Source: Sipunculus nudus (lineage: Eukaryota > Annelida > Sipuncula > Golfingiida > Sipunculidae). Taken from it: a DNA stretch of 64,000 nt. Shown here one piece after another: positions 23,851 to 37,260 of the stretch; positions within the stretch are counted from its first letter, which is position 1, and every line of letters starts with the position of its first letter. The stretch lies in the NCBI GenBank assembly GCA_026874595.1, contig CM049306.1:92493642-92557641 (forward strand), read 5' to 3'. Made by a program: the position numbers and the translations under genes. Below the pieces are notes generated by a model. That model saw only the letters and a program-made list of their open reading frames with translations. It was not told where the DNA came from and did not search any database.

Positions 23851-25790
23851 GGAACATTCACAAATGTAAAGTCACATATACACAGATGAACCTGGGAATA
23901 TTGGCCAAATGAGTGTAAGCAAAAGCAGTTTGGGGAGCATCCCACAATAGGAACCACCCACATGGTAGAGGCTTGCATTCCTTTGAATGCAGATTTCTGG
24001 TTCAAGATATGTTTTACACCATACGTCTGACCACAATATCCTCAATTGTGATGCAGACAACTTTGGGAATACCATTTAAAAATCACTTTCCTATGCCAGG
24101 TCAAATTAAGTTTGCCAGATTCCAGACTTCAGCAATGTTGTAAGTTCGACCTTACCTTTGATTTCAAATTAAGGATGTAATTTGGCAGTTGGTCTGCATT
24201 AATTCAGTGTAAATTAATGGTTTACAAATTTGTGCATTGCGCGCAAACATAGGTGAGGGATTAAGAGATTGTTTCAGCTGGAATTATCAAGGTTTTAGTG
24301 CCAAAACTACTTTTGTTTTTGCCATTCTGTCAGTATTTTCTTCAGTACGTAAAATCCCAAGCCCTGCTTGTGAAAGTGCAGTGATCTATACCCCTTAGCC
24401 ATGTCACAATTTAGAGAGTGGAATTTCAGGTTGCTTTGGGCTGGACCTTTTTTCCATGGGCTGAGGTTTATATGTGGGCTATGTGCACAGGCTTAGGTTC
24501 TGAAAGCTGGGGCTGTGATAGACTCTTCATGAGCGAATATCAGATTCCTCAGAGTTTATGAAAATATATAGAAAATTACCCCCTTATGGCACACTTGGCA
24601 TCGTTCTTGACACTTCAAGACCAAAAACAGGCATTTCTTAGGCATGCATGGCTACAGAGAAGAAACCAGGATGGTTGCAGTTTTTCAGTTGATACATGTT
24701 TTGTATCAAGTAGTACCATATGTGCAGTGTCAATTTAGTTCAACTACACATCATAATCATCATCCTTATGTGATAGATGTAGCTATTTACAGACCTACCT
24801 TTCATTAATAAAGACTCATTTAAAACATTTAATTGTAAAAATGTGATTACCAAACAGCAGAACTATTGGGCAAATACCTTGCACAACTAAATAAATACTT
24901 AGGATTGGCACCAGAAACCTTCCATCTCAAACTGTCCTATAATAGCTGTAAGAACAGCTGAAACCTAAAAGAAAAATTTGGAAGAATAGTGTTAGTAAAA
25001 CAGATTTATTTATCGGCAAGTGAGACCACCTTTATCACATGATCCAACCTCCAGTAAATCTGAAGCCTCAGCACGTACTGTGGTCGAAGCGTTGATTTGA
25101 TAAGTGAGTCAGGCTTTCTGGTCTGTTTGAGAACTTTTTAACAGTCTTTACCAAGCCAGGGTTTGAGGACTTTTTTTCGGAGTCTCTACATAGCCTTGGG
25201 ATGAATAGCACTTGTGCTAATTCTTGGTCGTCCGGTATATTTTGAAGGGCATTTATAGGGGCACTCCCAGATCTGTCTTGTTAGACGTTTATCTATTTGC
25301 TTCTAGTGGAAGGAGCTTATCCCATCTAATACAAGTGTGACAAAGAACTTAAAAAAACCTGCTCACTTTCATTTTATTAGCTGGCAGCTGCCAGCATAAT
25401 GGAGCAGTCTGCAAGACTGTTCAATATTGGCACTTGTCTGCTTGTTTTGCTTGTCTCCTCCTTAAGTTCAGCACTGTTTCTTAGTAACTCCTTATTTTCT
25501 GCTGATTGGCCTGTCTCGTAAAATTTTACAGCTTAACGGGCTGATTTGATATAAGCTGTTAATATATGGTTTTTATTTGGCTAATCAGGTCATGCACAAT
25601 GGGTTGATAGGACTCAGTTGTGTGGTCTTACAGGGGTTTAATATAATAAACAGGTCAGCCAGACTTTGTTAACAAGAGTCCCTGATATAGTTAATGTGTT
25701 TTGTAAGGAATGACAGCCCAAGGCTAATTAGGTATTGATTCCTAAACTTTTTAATATTTTATTATCCAGGAGTTCTACCATGTTTTTGTT
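23851..25790. other. Intronic sequence, nothing recognised
   Basis: No exon, RNA gene or repeat boundary recognised. The 67-codon open frame on the - strand at 23872-24075 has no supporting signals. Confidence 0.45.
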
Positions 25791-25797
25791 CCTCATT

Positions 25798-27270
25798 AGC
25801 TCAGCTGACTATAAGTCATCTGAGCTATAGTCGTGGTCCATTGTCCGTCGTCCGTCCGTCTGTCCGTCGTCCGTCCGTCTGTCCGTCCGTCCGTCCGTCC
25901 GTCCGTCCGTCCGTCCGTAGATGTGGCACGTTTTGAAACCGTAAGACCTAGGAATCCAAAATTCAGCATAATGTTAGATGTCCCCAAGATCTCCTACCAA
26001 GCCGAAAACTGGGTCTTTGCGACTTCATTCCTTTGAGAAATTAAGGAAAAACCTCAATTTTTTATTAAAAACCTATATTCACACTTCAGGACTGCCTAAT
26101 ATCAAAACCACTCATCTGTTTTTCCTCATATTTCCTATAAATAATCCTCTATATAATTCCTATGTACATGCCAGAAATTAGGTCTGTATTATATAATTTA
26201 AAAAAGTTATGGGCCCAAACATAATGCATTTTGTAAATAATCAGGAAAGAAATTTTATCACTTAACACAAAACTTGTTAAAGCTAAGCACTTTTTTTCCA
26301 GTAATATTACTTTTATTAATCAAAATTAAATTGTATACCCAAAATTAGATCAAAATCTTTTAAATTTTTTAAAATATTAGCAAAAATAAAAAATTGGTAC
26401 CTTAAATTTTGCCCAACTTTGACCATGGCACGTTTTTTTGCTGTAACTGCTGTGGATTTAATTTTCACAGCATGTTTTTGTTAGCATTTCAACTGTTAAC
26501 ACAAAAAATTTGAAACCAGTTGATCAAAAACTGTAGATTTTATTCAAGTTTTCAAGCACCATGTCACATATTGCTAGTGTTATGCAGTTTGCTAGAGCTC
26601 AGCTCCCGAGCTTCAGCTCTAAGTTCCTTAAATTTGGCATACAGTTAGATTTCTCCAAAATCCCCTACCATGCCAAGAATTTGGTCACTAGGACTTAATT
26701 CCTTCGAGATATCAATGAAAAACTTCATTTTTCCATTAAAAACCCATTGTTACACTTTAAGACTGCCTAATATCAAAACCACTGATCTGACTTTAATCAT
26801 AAATAATATACATATTTTTCTATACATTCGCTATGCACATGCCAGAATGATGTCAGTATTGCATAATTGTTTTAAGTTATGGGCCCAAACATAATGCACT
26901 TTGTAAAAAATCAAGAAATATATTTACTCCCTTAACAAGGGCATTGCTGAAGCTAGAGATATTTTTGTCAGGGATGTAACATTTTTTAAATAAGATTCAA
27001 TTGAATACCCAAAATTAGTTCTGAATTTTTCATATTTTATAAGTTATTAGTATAAATATAAAATTAGTACCTTAAATTTTGCCCAACTGTGACCATGGCA
27101 CGTTTGTTTCCCGTGAGCACTGTTGATATAATTTTCATATCATGCACACAAAAGGATTTCAGCTTTTTAGTTTAGAAAGCTTAAAGAAATTGGCCAAATA
27201 TTGTAGCTTTTATTTATGTTTTTTATGAGACCCTGTCAGACTTTGGCTCTCTCGAGCCCCTCTTGAGTCA
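25798..27270. mobile_element. Hairpin and CCGT-array element with two ~670-bp units
   Basis: The element opens with a near-perfect hairpin at 25798-25826 (AGCTCAGCTGACT, loop ATA, AGTCATCTGAGCT), then a CCGT array at 25843-25918. Two diverged direct units follow. Landmark pairs are ACTGCCTAATATCAAAACCA at 26091 and 26762, TATGGGCCCAAACATAATGC at about 26208 and 26878, and GACCATGGCACGTTT at about 26420 and 27090, each about 670 bp apart. A second hairpin (AGAGCTCAGCTC against GAGCTTCAGCTCT) lies at the unit junction near 26594. Hairpin plus GTCC-array elements of this kind are, from memory, frequent in bivalve genomes and non-coding. The short open frames in it are not genes. Confidence 0.75.
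25843..25918. repeat. CCGT tetranucleotide microsatellite
   Basis: The first part is an irregular mix of GTCCGTC, GTCGTCC and TGTCC units; the second part is a pure CCGT run of about 11 units. It lies inside the hairpin element and directly after its first hairpin, so it was probably spread with the element. Confidence 0.95.
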
Positions 27271-30200
27271 CCTGTATGTTGACCTTGTTGACCTTTCATC
27301 AAATTATGCACGCTTGAGGCGAGAATCCAGGCAGCTTATGGCCAGCCACAGTTGATGCAGGTGTCCAACCCAACTCATCTAGTAGTTTTAACCAACAACA
27401 TAACAATAAACAATAAATTAATAAATTTTTATTGGTTTTTAATAACAAATTAAAGAAAAATAGAAAAGGAATTTGTTAGTTTATAATAACAGGAAATTAA
27501 CTTGCAGTTACTGATGATATAAGAATCTTGTATCGATGGGTAGAATGTCACATATTCCAAATAACACCATGCAGTCACCTATGGCATTTTCAGTTCAATT
27601 TTAATGATAAAGAAGTAAATTATATTATTAATTACTAATCATTAGGGATTATATGAAGGAAATTAATGATAGACAAAGATGCAGTTGATAATATTAATCT
27701 AGATTCCTACTGTGTCTAGTGTGTACATTGATGTGAAATAAGTCCAGAATGAATTTTTTACAGTTATTTTTTAATATAAATAAAAGCCATAAAACCAGGT
27801 ACTTATGATCATTATTTAAATGTGTGAATTTTGTATATTCTGGATTCTCAACATCATTGTTTGGTGAAAACTGAATAAATACCAGACATGGTGCGAATAC
27901 TTTGTAATTGTATTTAAATACGAATATGATTATGTACTCCATTAAATTTCTTGCATAAAGAATGGGAATTCAGGTAAAAATGAAAGTATATGAATACTCG
28001 TGCAAATACTTTCAAAATGTATTCATGAATGCATTCATGAATATATTCTTTAATATTATTTTAACAATCATATCAGTTATATTTCATTTTAAAAAATCAT
28101 ATGATTCTCTTATTATTTTTAATATAATTATATTTGGGACAATATTTGTAATTTTTTTAATAAATAGTTAAACTCTTATATTATATGTTCTGCTTATAAG
28201 TTATATGGCCAAGTCAAAATCTGTGTGACAGTAGTACTCCATTTGTTAATAAAATAAATGAAATCAATCCTCTTCCCTGTCTCCAAAGGTACTATAAAAA
28301 TCATACATAAGCTAAACAACAACAACTCATAATACAGCTTATATTTATTACCACACAAAACCAGCATGTGCCTCATTTCTAAATAATATTTTTTTATCAT
28401 ATATAACAGCTGAGCGTCGTGACCCATAGGTCCCTTGTTTTTACAGTAAGGTTGATCCCTGGCTAAGTCATTTCTCTGGCCATTATTTGTTTTAAGTATG
28501 TTTTGTCATTACTGTAAGCTATAAACAGATACAACATAAAATTACCACAACTTTTTCTAGGATTGCAAGCAGTTTACCAATTATACATATTATGTAAATT
28601 GCTGCCTAAGAATAAATTTCTATTAATAGTCTGTGCTATTACTATACTACTACTACTTCTTGTTTTCTGAGTGAATCACTTACATTAAAAAATTATCTGG
28701 TGATCAAGTAACTCATCCAATACGTATACTCATTCACCTAAAGAAACATATTATTCAATCGATGATAGCACAAAGTCTTCTCTTTGATTTGCTATACATA
28801 TAGAAAGAGAAATAATGTATAACAAATTAACAATTGTGTTTTCCTTTTTCTTCATATATAACCATATATTACGAGTTTTCAATGAAATTATATGTAAATT
28901 ATTTAGGAAAAGAAATTCCATTGTCTTTTTTAGAAATATCCAGTTTATTTTTTTCACACGATGTATATCTATAAAGTATAATATTACTTAAAAATTTATT
29001 ATTTGTAAATCATATATAACAACTTTATTTAACATGGAAAGTGATCAGGAAAACCTGAGTACTGAGAGGTTGTGGATATTGTAAAGGCATTTGAACATAA
29101 AGACCCCATTTGTAGCAGCTGAGGTAAGATGCAGCAATAAATATGACCTTAAGTGTGTGGGTCTTCCTAATTTTTTTGGTGCATGAATATAAGGTCACAT
29201 AATTGGCTGTATTGTGGAATGCTGCGGTAATTTTTCATCAGTGCAATACCAGGTCATTCTTAGGATACAGAATAGAATGAATTTGCCTGATGCTTGCCAT
29301 GTTTTAGTCCTACCTGTGACAGGTGTACTTGAGGTCGTTAAATAAAAAACAGTCACGCCTGAATGCTCAGGACATCATGATAACATAAATGCGTCACCTA
29401 GCAAGTACTTATTCAGACATTAATATGTTCCACAGGTGTTTGATGCTGGTTCCTTATTATAGGTGTAAATAGGATATTTGCTTTTTCAGTTTTGGCTGCT
29501 TGCATATTTAAATACATTTACACACTGCAAAATGTGCAGATTTGTTCACTGATTAAATTCCTTGTCGTTAATGTCATTTTCAAGAGGAGACATGCACTAC
29601 CACACTATATAATGCCACATTTATTTTGGTACAGCTGTCAATTGTCAAACATTATAGCTGGTGTTCTCAAGAACTTAAAACTAAAATTAGGTTCAGGGTT
29701 TACAATGTTGAGTGTGAAACTATTTAATATTAACACTAACCAAGTCAAGTATATCATTTTGTTGTGACATTGTGCTTGTAACTAGTTTTGTATGCTTGAA
29801 CATTTCAGCCCAGAAGGTTACATATAATTGCTTATTACTTGTAATTATAACAGTAAATACCATTTATTATATTATTCACCTTTCAGCATCCCAGTTTAAA
29901 TGATGCTATTTGTATAATAGAGCCCTGATTTAAAAAAAAAATTTACTCATAGGAATTAATCATATACAATGTTATTGAGTATCTTTTAAGAGGGTTGTGT
30001 TTCAGTAATATAACTTAATCTTAGGTAAAAGAAAATATGGAAGCTAAGGTTCATAGTAGTAATTCTTTTTAGACTTTGCTGTCATTAAAAATGTTTATTT
30101 AAAAAAGCATTATTGGTTTTTGGTGGAAATTTCAGTATAAATTATCCGCCCAGGTTTAGTGTTCTGTTATAAGTCAAATTGGAGTGATTCTTTAAAAATA

Positions 30201-30460
30201 TTTCATAATGAGTGAGTCTGTAAACTTTCTATGAATCAGCAGGTAGAAACACAGGTGCGGTTGAGTGTTAATCAAAAATCATTAAATTTTCTTAATCAGT
30301 TGTACTAAATTTTGCCTGAAACATCAACCTTGACAGACTCATGAAATCCTTATTGCAGTATTTTCCAAAGGATATAGATTAGGTAAAATGTAAAATTTTG
30401 TTCTAATTGTGTAGCATGTGTGTTCATATATGTATAGATGCTTGTCAGAGCCCTTGGTAA
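27271..30460. other. Very AT-rich intronic stretch
   Basis: This is among the most AT-rich parts of the window. No exon, RNA gene or repeat unit was recognised. The 60-90 codon open frames here are rich in Ile, Phe, Tyr, Asn and Lys on both strands, as expected of AT-rich non-coding DNA. Confidence 0.5.
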
Positions 30461-30469
30461 TTGTCATGA

Positions 30470-30628
30470 TTTGTGTCACAGTCATATATTGTATTGCTCC
30501 CTTCACATCAGTCATGTCAGTATATCAGTATATCCAGCTTTATCAGACCACCCTTTATACTGGGAATCAAACCTCAGTCACTTCCATCATGGTCATATGT
30601 GCTGTCCACTGGGCCAACCAGTTGACCA
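30470..30628 (-). mobile_element. tRNA-derived SINE-like element (head region)
   Basis: On the - strand there is a polymerase III A-box-like TTGGCCCAGTGG (plus positions 30606-30617), followed 32 bp later by a B-box-like GGTTTGATTCC (plus positions 30563-30573). Order and spacing are those of a tRNA-derived SINE head. There is no tRNA acceptor-stem pairing that I can see, so it is not a functional tRNA. The body would extend toward lower coordinates. I could not identify its tail or target duplications, so the lower bound is a guess. Confidence 0.5.
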
Positions 30629-32425
30629 CAGAACCTTGTGATAACATGATGGCCTTAAACCACAAAATTGAGTTCAGAACAGAGTTCATTAAGGACAAAG
30701 CTGTAACCTAATTTTGTTACACGTTCATGACATGCCTGAATCATGTAAGTACATAGGATGTCACTTACTTCAGTTAACCCTGTAATTCTTATTACAAATA
30801 CACTAACAATCAAATAGGTATCCTGTAATTATAGAATTAAACATGAAGGAATGCACTTCCTGACCTGGCTGACAGATAGCAGGAGGTCATTTGTTTGTAT
30901 GAAAATGTTTGTACTTTCTCAGAGACAACAATGTTTTGCTGCGGGCCTGCTTTTCTTGCTGCAGAGTCATTGTTACACCTGTCTAACCATATGGTTTCCT
31001 GACATTTGGGAAATGTGCCCTTTTGAATTTTATTGGCTAATAAGAGTCACCTGCAAGTTGTGCGTTTTTACTGGCTGTAGACAGTCTGTTATCATCCACG
31101 TTTACCAAATGTTGTAATAGGTACTTTTTCCCAACAGCTATCAGCTGCCGCACAGTATAATTAATGTCATTAAATCATGTCACAAACAAATTATAAGTTT
31201 ACCTGTTTTACAAGCAGCTTGCATGTTTCCATGTGTCAGTATTTGAAGAGTTTCTGACACAATCTTGTTTTTATTGCAAAATTGTTTGACTACATGACAA
31301 AAATGATTTTCTGGAGATATTGACCTAATTCAAATATCAGCTTGGCAGGAGCCCCAATTTACCAGAAAAGCATTGAGGCTGTTATTCTTGGCAGATATAT
31401 CACATAATGTTAAGTATCCGGAAATGTAGGGAAGTATAGTGATGTATTAAGAATAAATATTTGACGATTGGTTATGTGCATGCCATGTGGGATCATTATT
31501 CACTTCAAGCAGCCATGATTATTGTATACATCACCACATGTTTGCTCGTGCTCACTGTTATCACTTATGACAGGATTTTTTTGCCCCCAATAATGAGCAT
31601 TAGAGAAGTTCCTTCACAGACTGGGATAGTTAGGGAGCCAGTCTGTCTTATTGCTTAGAATATTCCTCCTTATGCCTGATGCCCTGGTCTGTATCTATCT
31701 CCATATGTGATCCACGGGGGTTGTACATCTGTAATAACCCTGTGTATTACCAGGCCTAGATAATTGTTTAATATCATGTTTATGAACCTGGCAGGTTGTC
31801 CGTGGTATGTCAGGATAGTATTTCAATTAATGATGATAGATCCACTCCATGTTTCAGTATCCAGAAATTCTGTCATGTCAAACAGAGTGCTTGCAAGAAT
31901 GTTTCATATTTTCAGCTCCTTAAATATGACTGTCAGGTGATTGGTCCGATTATTGTCAAATTATGAGGTGATAATGCTGATACTTGGCATAAAATACTGT
32001 TTCCTCGAGCTTCGCACAGTTAACATACAAGTTAGTTAAAGGTTAAAGAAAAGGACTTTTACATGTGTACTATGTAGTCTCTGCAACAGCTCCATAAATA
32101 TTTAGGAGTACTCCATATTTTGGTGGTCATTGGTCACGACTGTAGTATCATTGGACAAATAGGAAGTGAAGACTTGTCAGCCCCTTTATGTGGTTATACC
32201 AGGTTGGACTGCCACAGATATAGCCACACGTAATTGTTACAGGTCTAAACAGACTACCCTGGGGTTCATTAAACCACCGGATACAGGTAACCACAATGCT
32301 GTAAAATTGTGTCTGCAGCACTGTTCAAGTGACTTCATGAAGCTGTGTGTGTTACAGGAGATAGTCACAGAGATGCTACTAGTTCTGGAACAAGAAAGCC
32401 AGTAATCAAATATAACAAATAATCT
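30629..32425. other. Intronic stretch, nothing recognised
   Basis: No exon with paired splice sites, RNA gene or mobile element end was seen. Open frames at 30851, 31461 and 32166 on the + strand encode peptides I do not recognise and lack signals. Confidence 0.45.
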
Positions 32426-32429
32426 GATC

Positions 32430-32645
32430 AGATTAACTTTAAGTACTGAAGAAATTGTAAAACAGTTTATACTTATACATAGTACATATTTTCAGGTATA
32501 TAAAATTTTTTAAAATTATTACATTAGAAAGATGTACAAAAGATATTAATGAATTAACTCATGTACCTTTAAGAAATTATAAAACAGTTCATTCTTATAC
32601 TTGGTATATGGTACATATTTCCATGTTTAAATTTACTCAGTATCT
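32430..32645. repeat. Two-copy tandem duplication, about 122-bp period
   Basis: Copy 1 begins GATTAACTTTAAGTACTGAA and contains GAAATTGTAAAACAGTTTAT at 32451; copy 2 has GAATTAACTCATGTACC and GAAATTATAAAACAGTTCAT at 32573. Both continue through CTTATAC and GTACATATTT. The copies are clearly diverged. Confidence 0.6.
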
Positions 32646-35530
32646 TTTTAAAATGTATATTTCTCTGTTAAACAAACAAAAACATGTTCAAGATGTCAAG
32701 AATTGCTTTATTTTGTACACTTAAATCATGCAGATTTAACAAAATTTTAATAGCTTATATAGAAAAGTTAAGTAATGCAAGGACTGCTGATGTAAGCAAA
32801 ATGAGCGCTGATGTTGAACTGACCGGGTTTCAGTCCATACGATCGTAAGATTGTTGGAGATACAGAAAGAGCCAGGCCGTTAGATTACCTTGATAAAGGC
32901 CTGGCGTTCTTCCACAGTGCTGTATCATCAGGTAGGTGGGCTGTTTCCGGTCTGATAGCCCTCCTAAACTGGAACACACAGCTGAAGCTAGCCTACCTGG
33001 CTGGTAAAAGGTCAACAGGTGCAGTGATGGAACTGTGATGTTCTGTGATGAATGACATATCAGGCTGTTATAGACTGTTGTGGCCATGAAAACATGACTG
33101 GATCAGTATTCATTCTGATCAGACCAATAGGGCCTACCTGGAGTCCTTACAACTGTCATGGTGAAAACTGCACTGCAAAGGGCATCCATAATATCACAAC
33201 AGTGTCACTTTACACTTCAGGTAATCTTAATCTGACTGAGGAATTAGAACAAAAAAAAATATGCTACTAAATGGAAAACAAAAGCATGAATCCCATCTCT
33301 GTTGTGGATGCTATCATTCCCTGTGCTTTACACTATTTAGCTGTCAGTCACATAACCTGTGGAATACTTGCTTGTATTGGATCAGATTAAATTCAACAAA
33401 GGTGCAGGGAGATTTACTTTTTCTGCCTAGAACTTGTTCTAAATACTTACAAGTTGCATATATTTTGCCCATTTGCTTGTAAAATTTGAGTTGTGAAGGT
33501 GTTTTGTATACTGTAGAAGATCACGAGTATAAAGGACATTAGACACCTCTGTAAATGTTAAGTGGATTAAGTTAACAGGAGGAGAACAGGAATCCCAATT
33601 TATTTATTTCCATAAACATGGAAAAAGCACCTGTTATAGGCATGCTAACAGCCTGAGATGTCTCCACCGTCATCACATTACACATAATGCAAATTACATC
33701 ACATGCAGATCACAGCATGTGTGGCCCAGTCTCATGACATGTTTACTTCTTTAACACACAGTAATGTATATACAGAGCTATAGCTACTGCCTCCTAGACT
33801 GGAATATAATTGGAGATAATACTGCCAAGAAGGTTAGGTTTTCACTAGTGTCTGCATGTGTAATTGTTTGTTTGTCAGGTACATAGCACGGCTATGCATT
33901 TTCTAATGAACCAATGTCTATGAAATTGTATCTGCAAGGAATGGTTTGTTAGTTTGCATAAATGGCCTGGTCATTCATGATTGTTTTACCTTGATCAAGT
34001 GATGCATACCATTGTATATCAATCTAGTTTCAAATATGTTTCAGATTTTGAGAAGTATTTCTGTAATAAACTCTAAAGAATCAGCCATGGCCAGCACTGT
34101 TGTTCATTACTTCTCCTACTATCCTGAGAATATATATCTGTGACATTTAACTAGAAACCCGAACTATGTGCTTCAACAGAACAAACAATATATACTAAAG
34201 CATACAAGAACTCTTTAAAAAAATACCAGGACTTAAGTCTGCTCTACAATCCTACTATATATATATAATATCCATTCAACAGTCCTACCATGGGACACTT
34301 TCTATGAGGATTTCAGTGTCTTGGTCCAAAGGCAAGCCTCAATATTGAACCTTAATTGGATATCTTCAATAAATATTGGCGTTAAATGGAGCTGATCAAC
34401 CAAATGACAAAAATCTTATGCAATAAACAGCTTGAAGATCACTTTACAAACATGCAGAAAATTTTCATTTTATTGATATTGCCATGAATTGTAGAGTTAT
34501 ATCATCTGAAGGCTCGGACAGATCTGGGAATTACTGTTCCTGCTGTGCTGCATCACTGCTTGAATGCTGCTATTGTTAATAGCAAGAATTCATTGCTGAG
34601 GAACACTTGAGCCTCCCAAGGGACACCCTCATCGTTAAGGTCTCTGTATCTCATGCAGAAAGTCTATTATTATAAGCCAGTAGGCACTCATAGTCTGAAA
34701 CAGATAAAACAATATCCTGAAAATCCAATTCTGAAGCAGTCTGTTGCCTTATTGAGTTAATCCTTTTGATATAAGGACCCTCAGTAGTTCTGTGAACCAG
34801 AAATGGAAGGAATTGATGGCATTTCAAACACTGAAAAAGAGCACGAATTTGAGATTACCCATGATGCTTTGCATTTCTTGATTTTTTTACCAGCTAAACA
34901 GGTTTGGTTTAGCTAGTTGGCTTGGCTGTATAGCTTCTATATGTACCTGTAGTCTGTCTGTCTGCAGCTCCAGTGTGTGATAATCATGTATAACAGCCTG
35001 GGATTTGTAGCTTTCTTGGCTGTTCCAGCTCAATTTAGCTGCTGTTTCAGCTGAAGGAACTTAGAACTGTGCTGTAACATGACAGCCTGTTGTAGTACTT
35101 TGACTGGCATGCCCCCTGGCCCCTATTTCCCTTGGGGTTGTGATTTTAAGCAGGTTATTGGTATTGCCCATGAGACACATCATACATCAATATCATATTA
35201 GGCATCTTATTTAGTGGCTGAGTGGGATTTTGGTTGCAAGGAGCAACAGAGTTCAAGAATAAATCTTAAATCCATTACTCACATGGAGAATCCCTATTAA
35301 TGGATTTGTGTAACATGGCGTTTGAAGGGTCAGGGTAGGCAGGTCATATTCAGTCAGATTCTGTCAAATCGGTTCTAAAATTAGCTCATCTCTTGGGAGC
35401 CATGTGCAAAGATCGCTGACACCTTGGTGCCTGATAGACTAGACCAATAGACTTGGTGTTTCCCTTTAACCCTTGCCTAAATTTTTAGGAAAATTATTTC
35501 ATATTAAAAAAAATGGTAACAATGTAAAAA
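32646..35530. other. Intronic stretch, one weak tRNA-like patch
   Basis: No supported gene. A patch at about 32783-32838 ends in GGGTTTCAGTCCATAC, which resembles a B box, but the A-box position is poor, so it is only noted. The open frames at 33052-33482 have no recognisable product. Confidence 0.45.
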
Positions 35531-35535
35531 AATAT

Positions 35536-35905
35536 ATAAAAAATAATATTAAGGCCAAAAAATCAAATGTTTGGTTCTCAGGCACCGCCCGCATCAATTT
35601 TAAACCCCCGCATCAAAAATTTTTATTTTAATTTTCAATAGAAACTTATCAATTTTTAGCTGCAGCTGCTCAGACATTTCTTTCACGAAGATAAAATCAT
35701 ACAATTTCCTTTGTTATGTTGTACTTTTACTTGTTTAGCATTATAAATCTGTTATTTTCATGTTTTCCCTTATCATTTGATATATGTATCGAAACATACA
35801 AAAAAATTAAATAAAAAAATACCGCCCGCCTGCATTGATCTATAAAAAAAAGTGCCTGAGAACCAAACCAATTTTTTTTTTGCCTAATATTTATGAATAA
35901 TAAGT
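35536..35905. mobile_element. MITE with perfect 17-bp inner inverted repeat
   Basis: GTTTGGTTCTCAGGCAC at 35569-35585 is exactly inverted as GTGCCTGAGAACCAAAC at 35852-35868. The inverted similarity continues outward with gaps: AATATTAAGGCCAAAAAA on the left against TTTTTTTTTTGCCTAATATT on the right. The ends are therefore longer and the element is about 370 bp. A CCGCCCGC motif lies just inside the left repeat and recurs near the right one. No coding capacity. Target duplication could not be read in the A/T-rich flanks. This is a non-autonomous DNA transposon by structure; the superfamily is unknown. Confidence 0.75.
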
Positions 35906-37080
35906 TTATAAGTTAAATCTTATAATATTTAAATTCATTTTGCACAATGAGAAATAGGTGCTTTAAATATTAACCTGTATCAAATTATTTCTGGTTTTTT
36001 TTATGATTTTATTTAAGACACAGAAAAATATTTTTGATTATTTTGAGAGGCCTGGTGCAGAACATACTCCCAAGATTCCTATCCAGATCACATTCAGAAT
36101 TCCCTCCCCTTTTGATACAACTTTATTTGACCTAGCCACCTGCAGCGTCTTTATGTGTTAGTTACACACTGACAGGCTGGCAGACAAATAGCAAGACAGC
36201 TTAACATGGGGGGGGGGGGGTAAAACATCACTCTGTCCAACTTTGTTTCCAAAGTTGATTAACTGTAAATCCTTCAAATCTTCACTTTTTTTCACGGGGC
36301 ACCAACAGTTTATATTTGAAAGAATATAATTATCCCAATTAACCTTATTTCAGCAGGGGTCAGACACATTATGGGAGAAAGGAATATCAGGTATATTTAT
36401 TTTTCATGGTATAAAAGCTCTTGCCACCAGTTACTGTTACTGGAAATTTTGTCTGCAGACAGGTACTGTGGCATTCTGCCAGTCAAAGTGTTTTCCTATG
36501 GCATTTTCTTTTTCCTGTGGCATTTTCTAGGAGGATATTGTGTCTAGGCACTATTAGAATGGTTTGGTTGACTTCAGCAACAGGATTAAGATAAACAATA
36601 CATACAATACACAGTAAACATGCACCAGAAACCAGTTAAAAAAATCTACTAATTGGGATACCTCCCATGCTGGGTGTAAAGTATGGACTGAACATCTGGG
36701 ACTTGTCTTCAGAGACTGACCTTGTGCTGTCTGGATGGTCCACACAGCGCTGGACTACCAGCTGAAACATGTCAGCTTTTCTTAGCTTTTCTGCAGCCAG
36801 TAAAGTAGGTTGCTGGCAATTTTGTCACTGTCTGTCTATACTTCAATCTGTTTGTTTGACTGTCTTTGACTTTGTCTGTGCAAGATATAATAATGAATGG
36901 ATCAGTTTCTATAAAAAATTAGTTGAAATGAACAGCTTGAGGTAAGGTTGTTAATTAAAGCAGTGAGTGAAAGAAATTCAGGGTGTTCATTAAGGATACT
37001 TTCTTTTTTTATAAGCATGGAAATGCCACTTCTGCTGGCATCTGGTGACAGAATATTGTACTAATTTACCAGCAGGTTTT
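35906..37080. other. Intronic stretch with a 13-base G tract
   Basis: No gene seen. A G homopolymer lies at 36208-36220. Confidence 0.5.
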
Positions 37081-37084
37081 CAAG

Positions 37085-37260
37085 GGAGATTTTTGAAGTG
37101 TTAACCACCTCCCAATCATGTGCACCACAGTATTACAGACACATGACATGGTCCGATTTAAGGTAGTCATTAAAGCTTAGTAACCACAGGGATATGTTGG
37201 CCACCTCTCTAATACAGACACTTCAGATGGTCCAATGAAAGGTTGGCATGGAGGTGAAGA
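37085..37260. mobile_element. Chained CCACCTCnnTAATACAGACAC repeat fragment
   Basis: Two rough units are visible: TTAACCACCTCC ... TATTACAGACACATGACATG and TTGGCCACCTCTCTAATACA followed by GACACTTCAGATGG. This is the same style as the repeats at 38.4-39.1 and 58.2-58.5 kb. Flanking it, 37016-37080 and 37306-37370 also resemble each other (CCACTTCTGCTGGCATCTGG against CACCTCTGCTGACATCTGG). Confidence 0.45.

Noticed and set aside
32783-32838. tRNA-like patch ending in GGGTTTCAGTCC
   Set aside because: The B box is plausible, but the A box and spacing are poor; no acceptor stem pairing.
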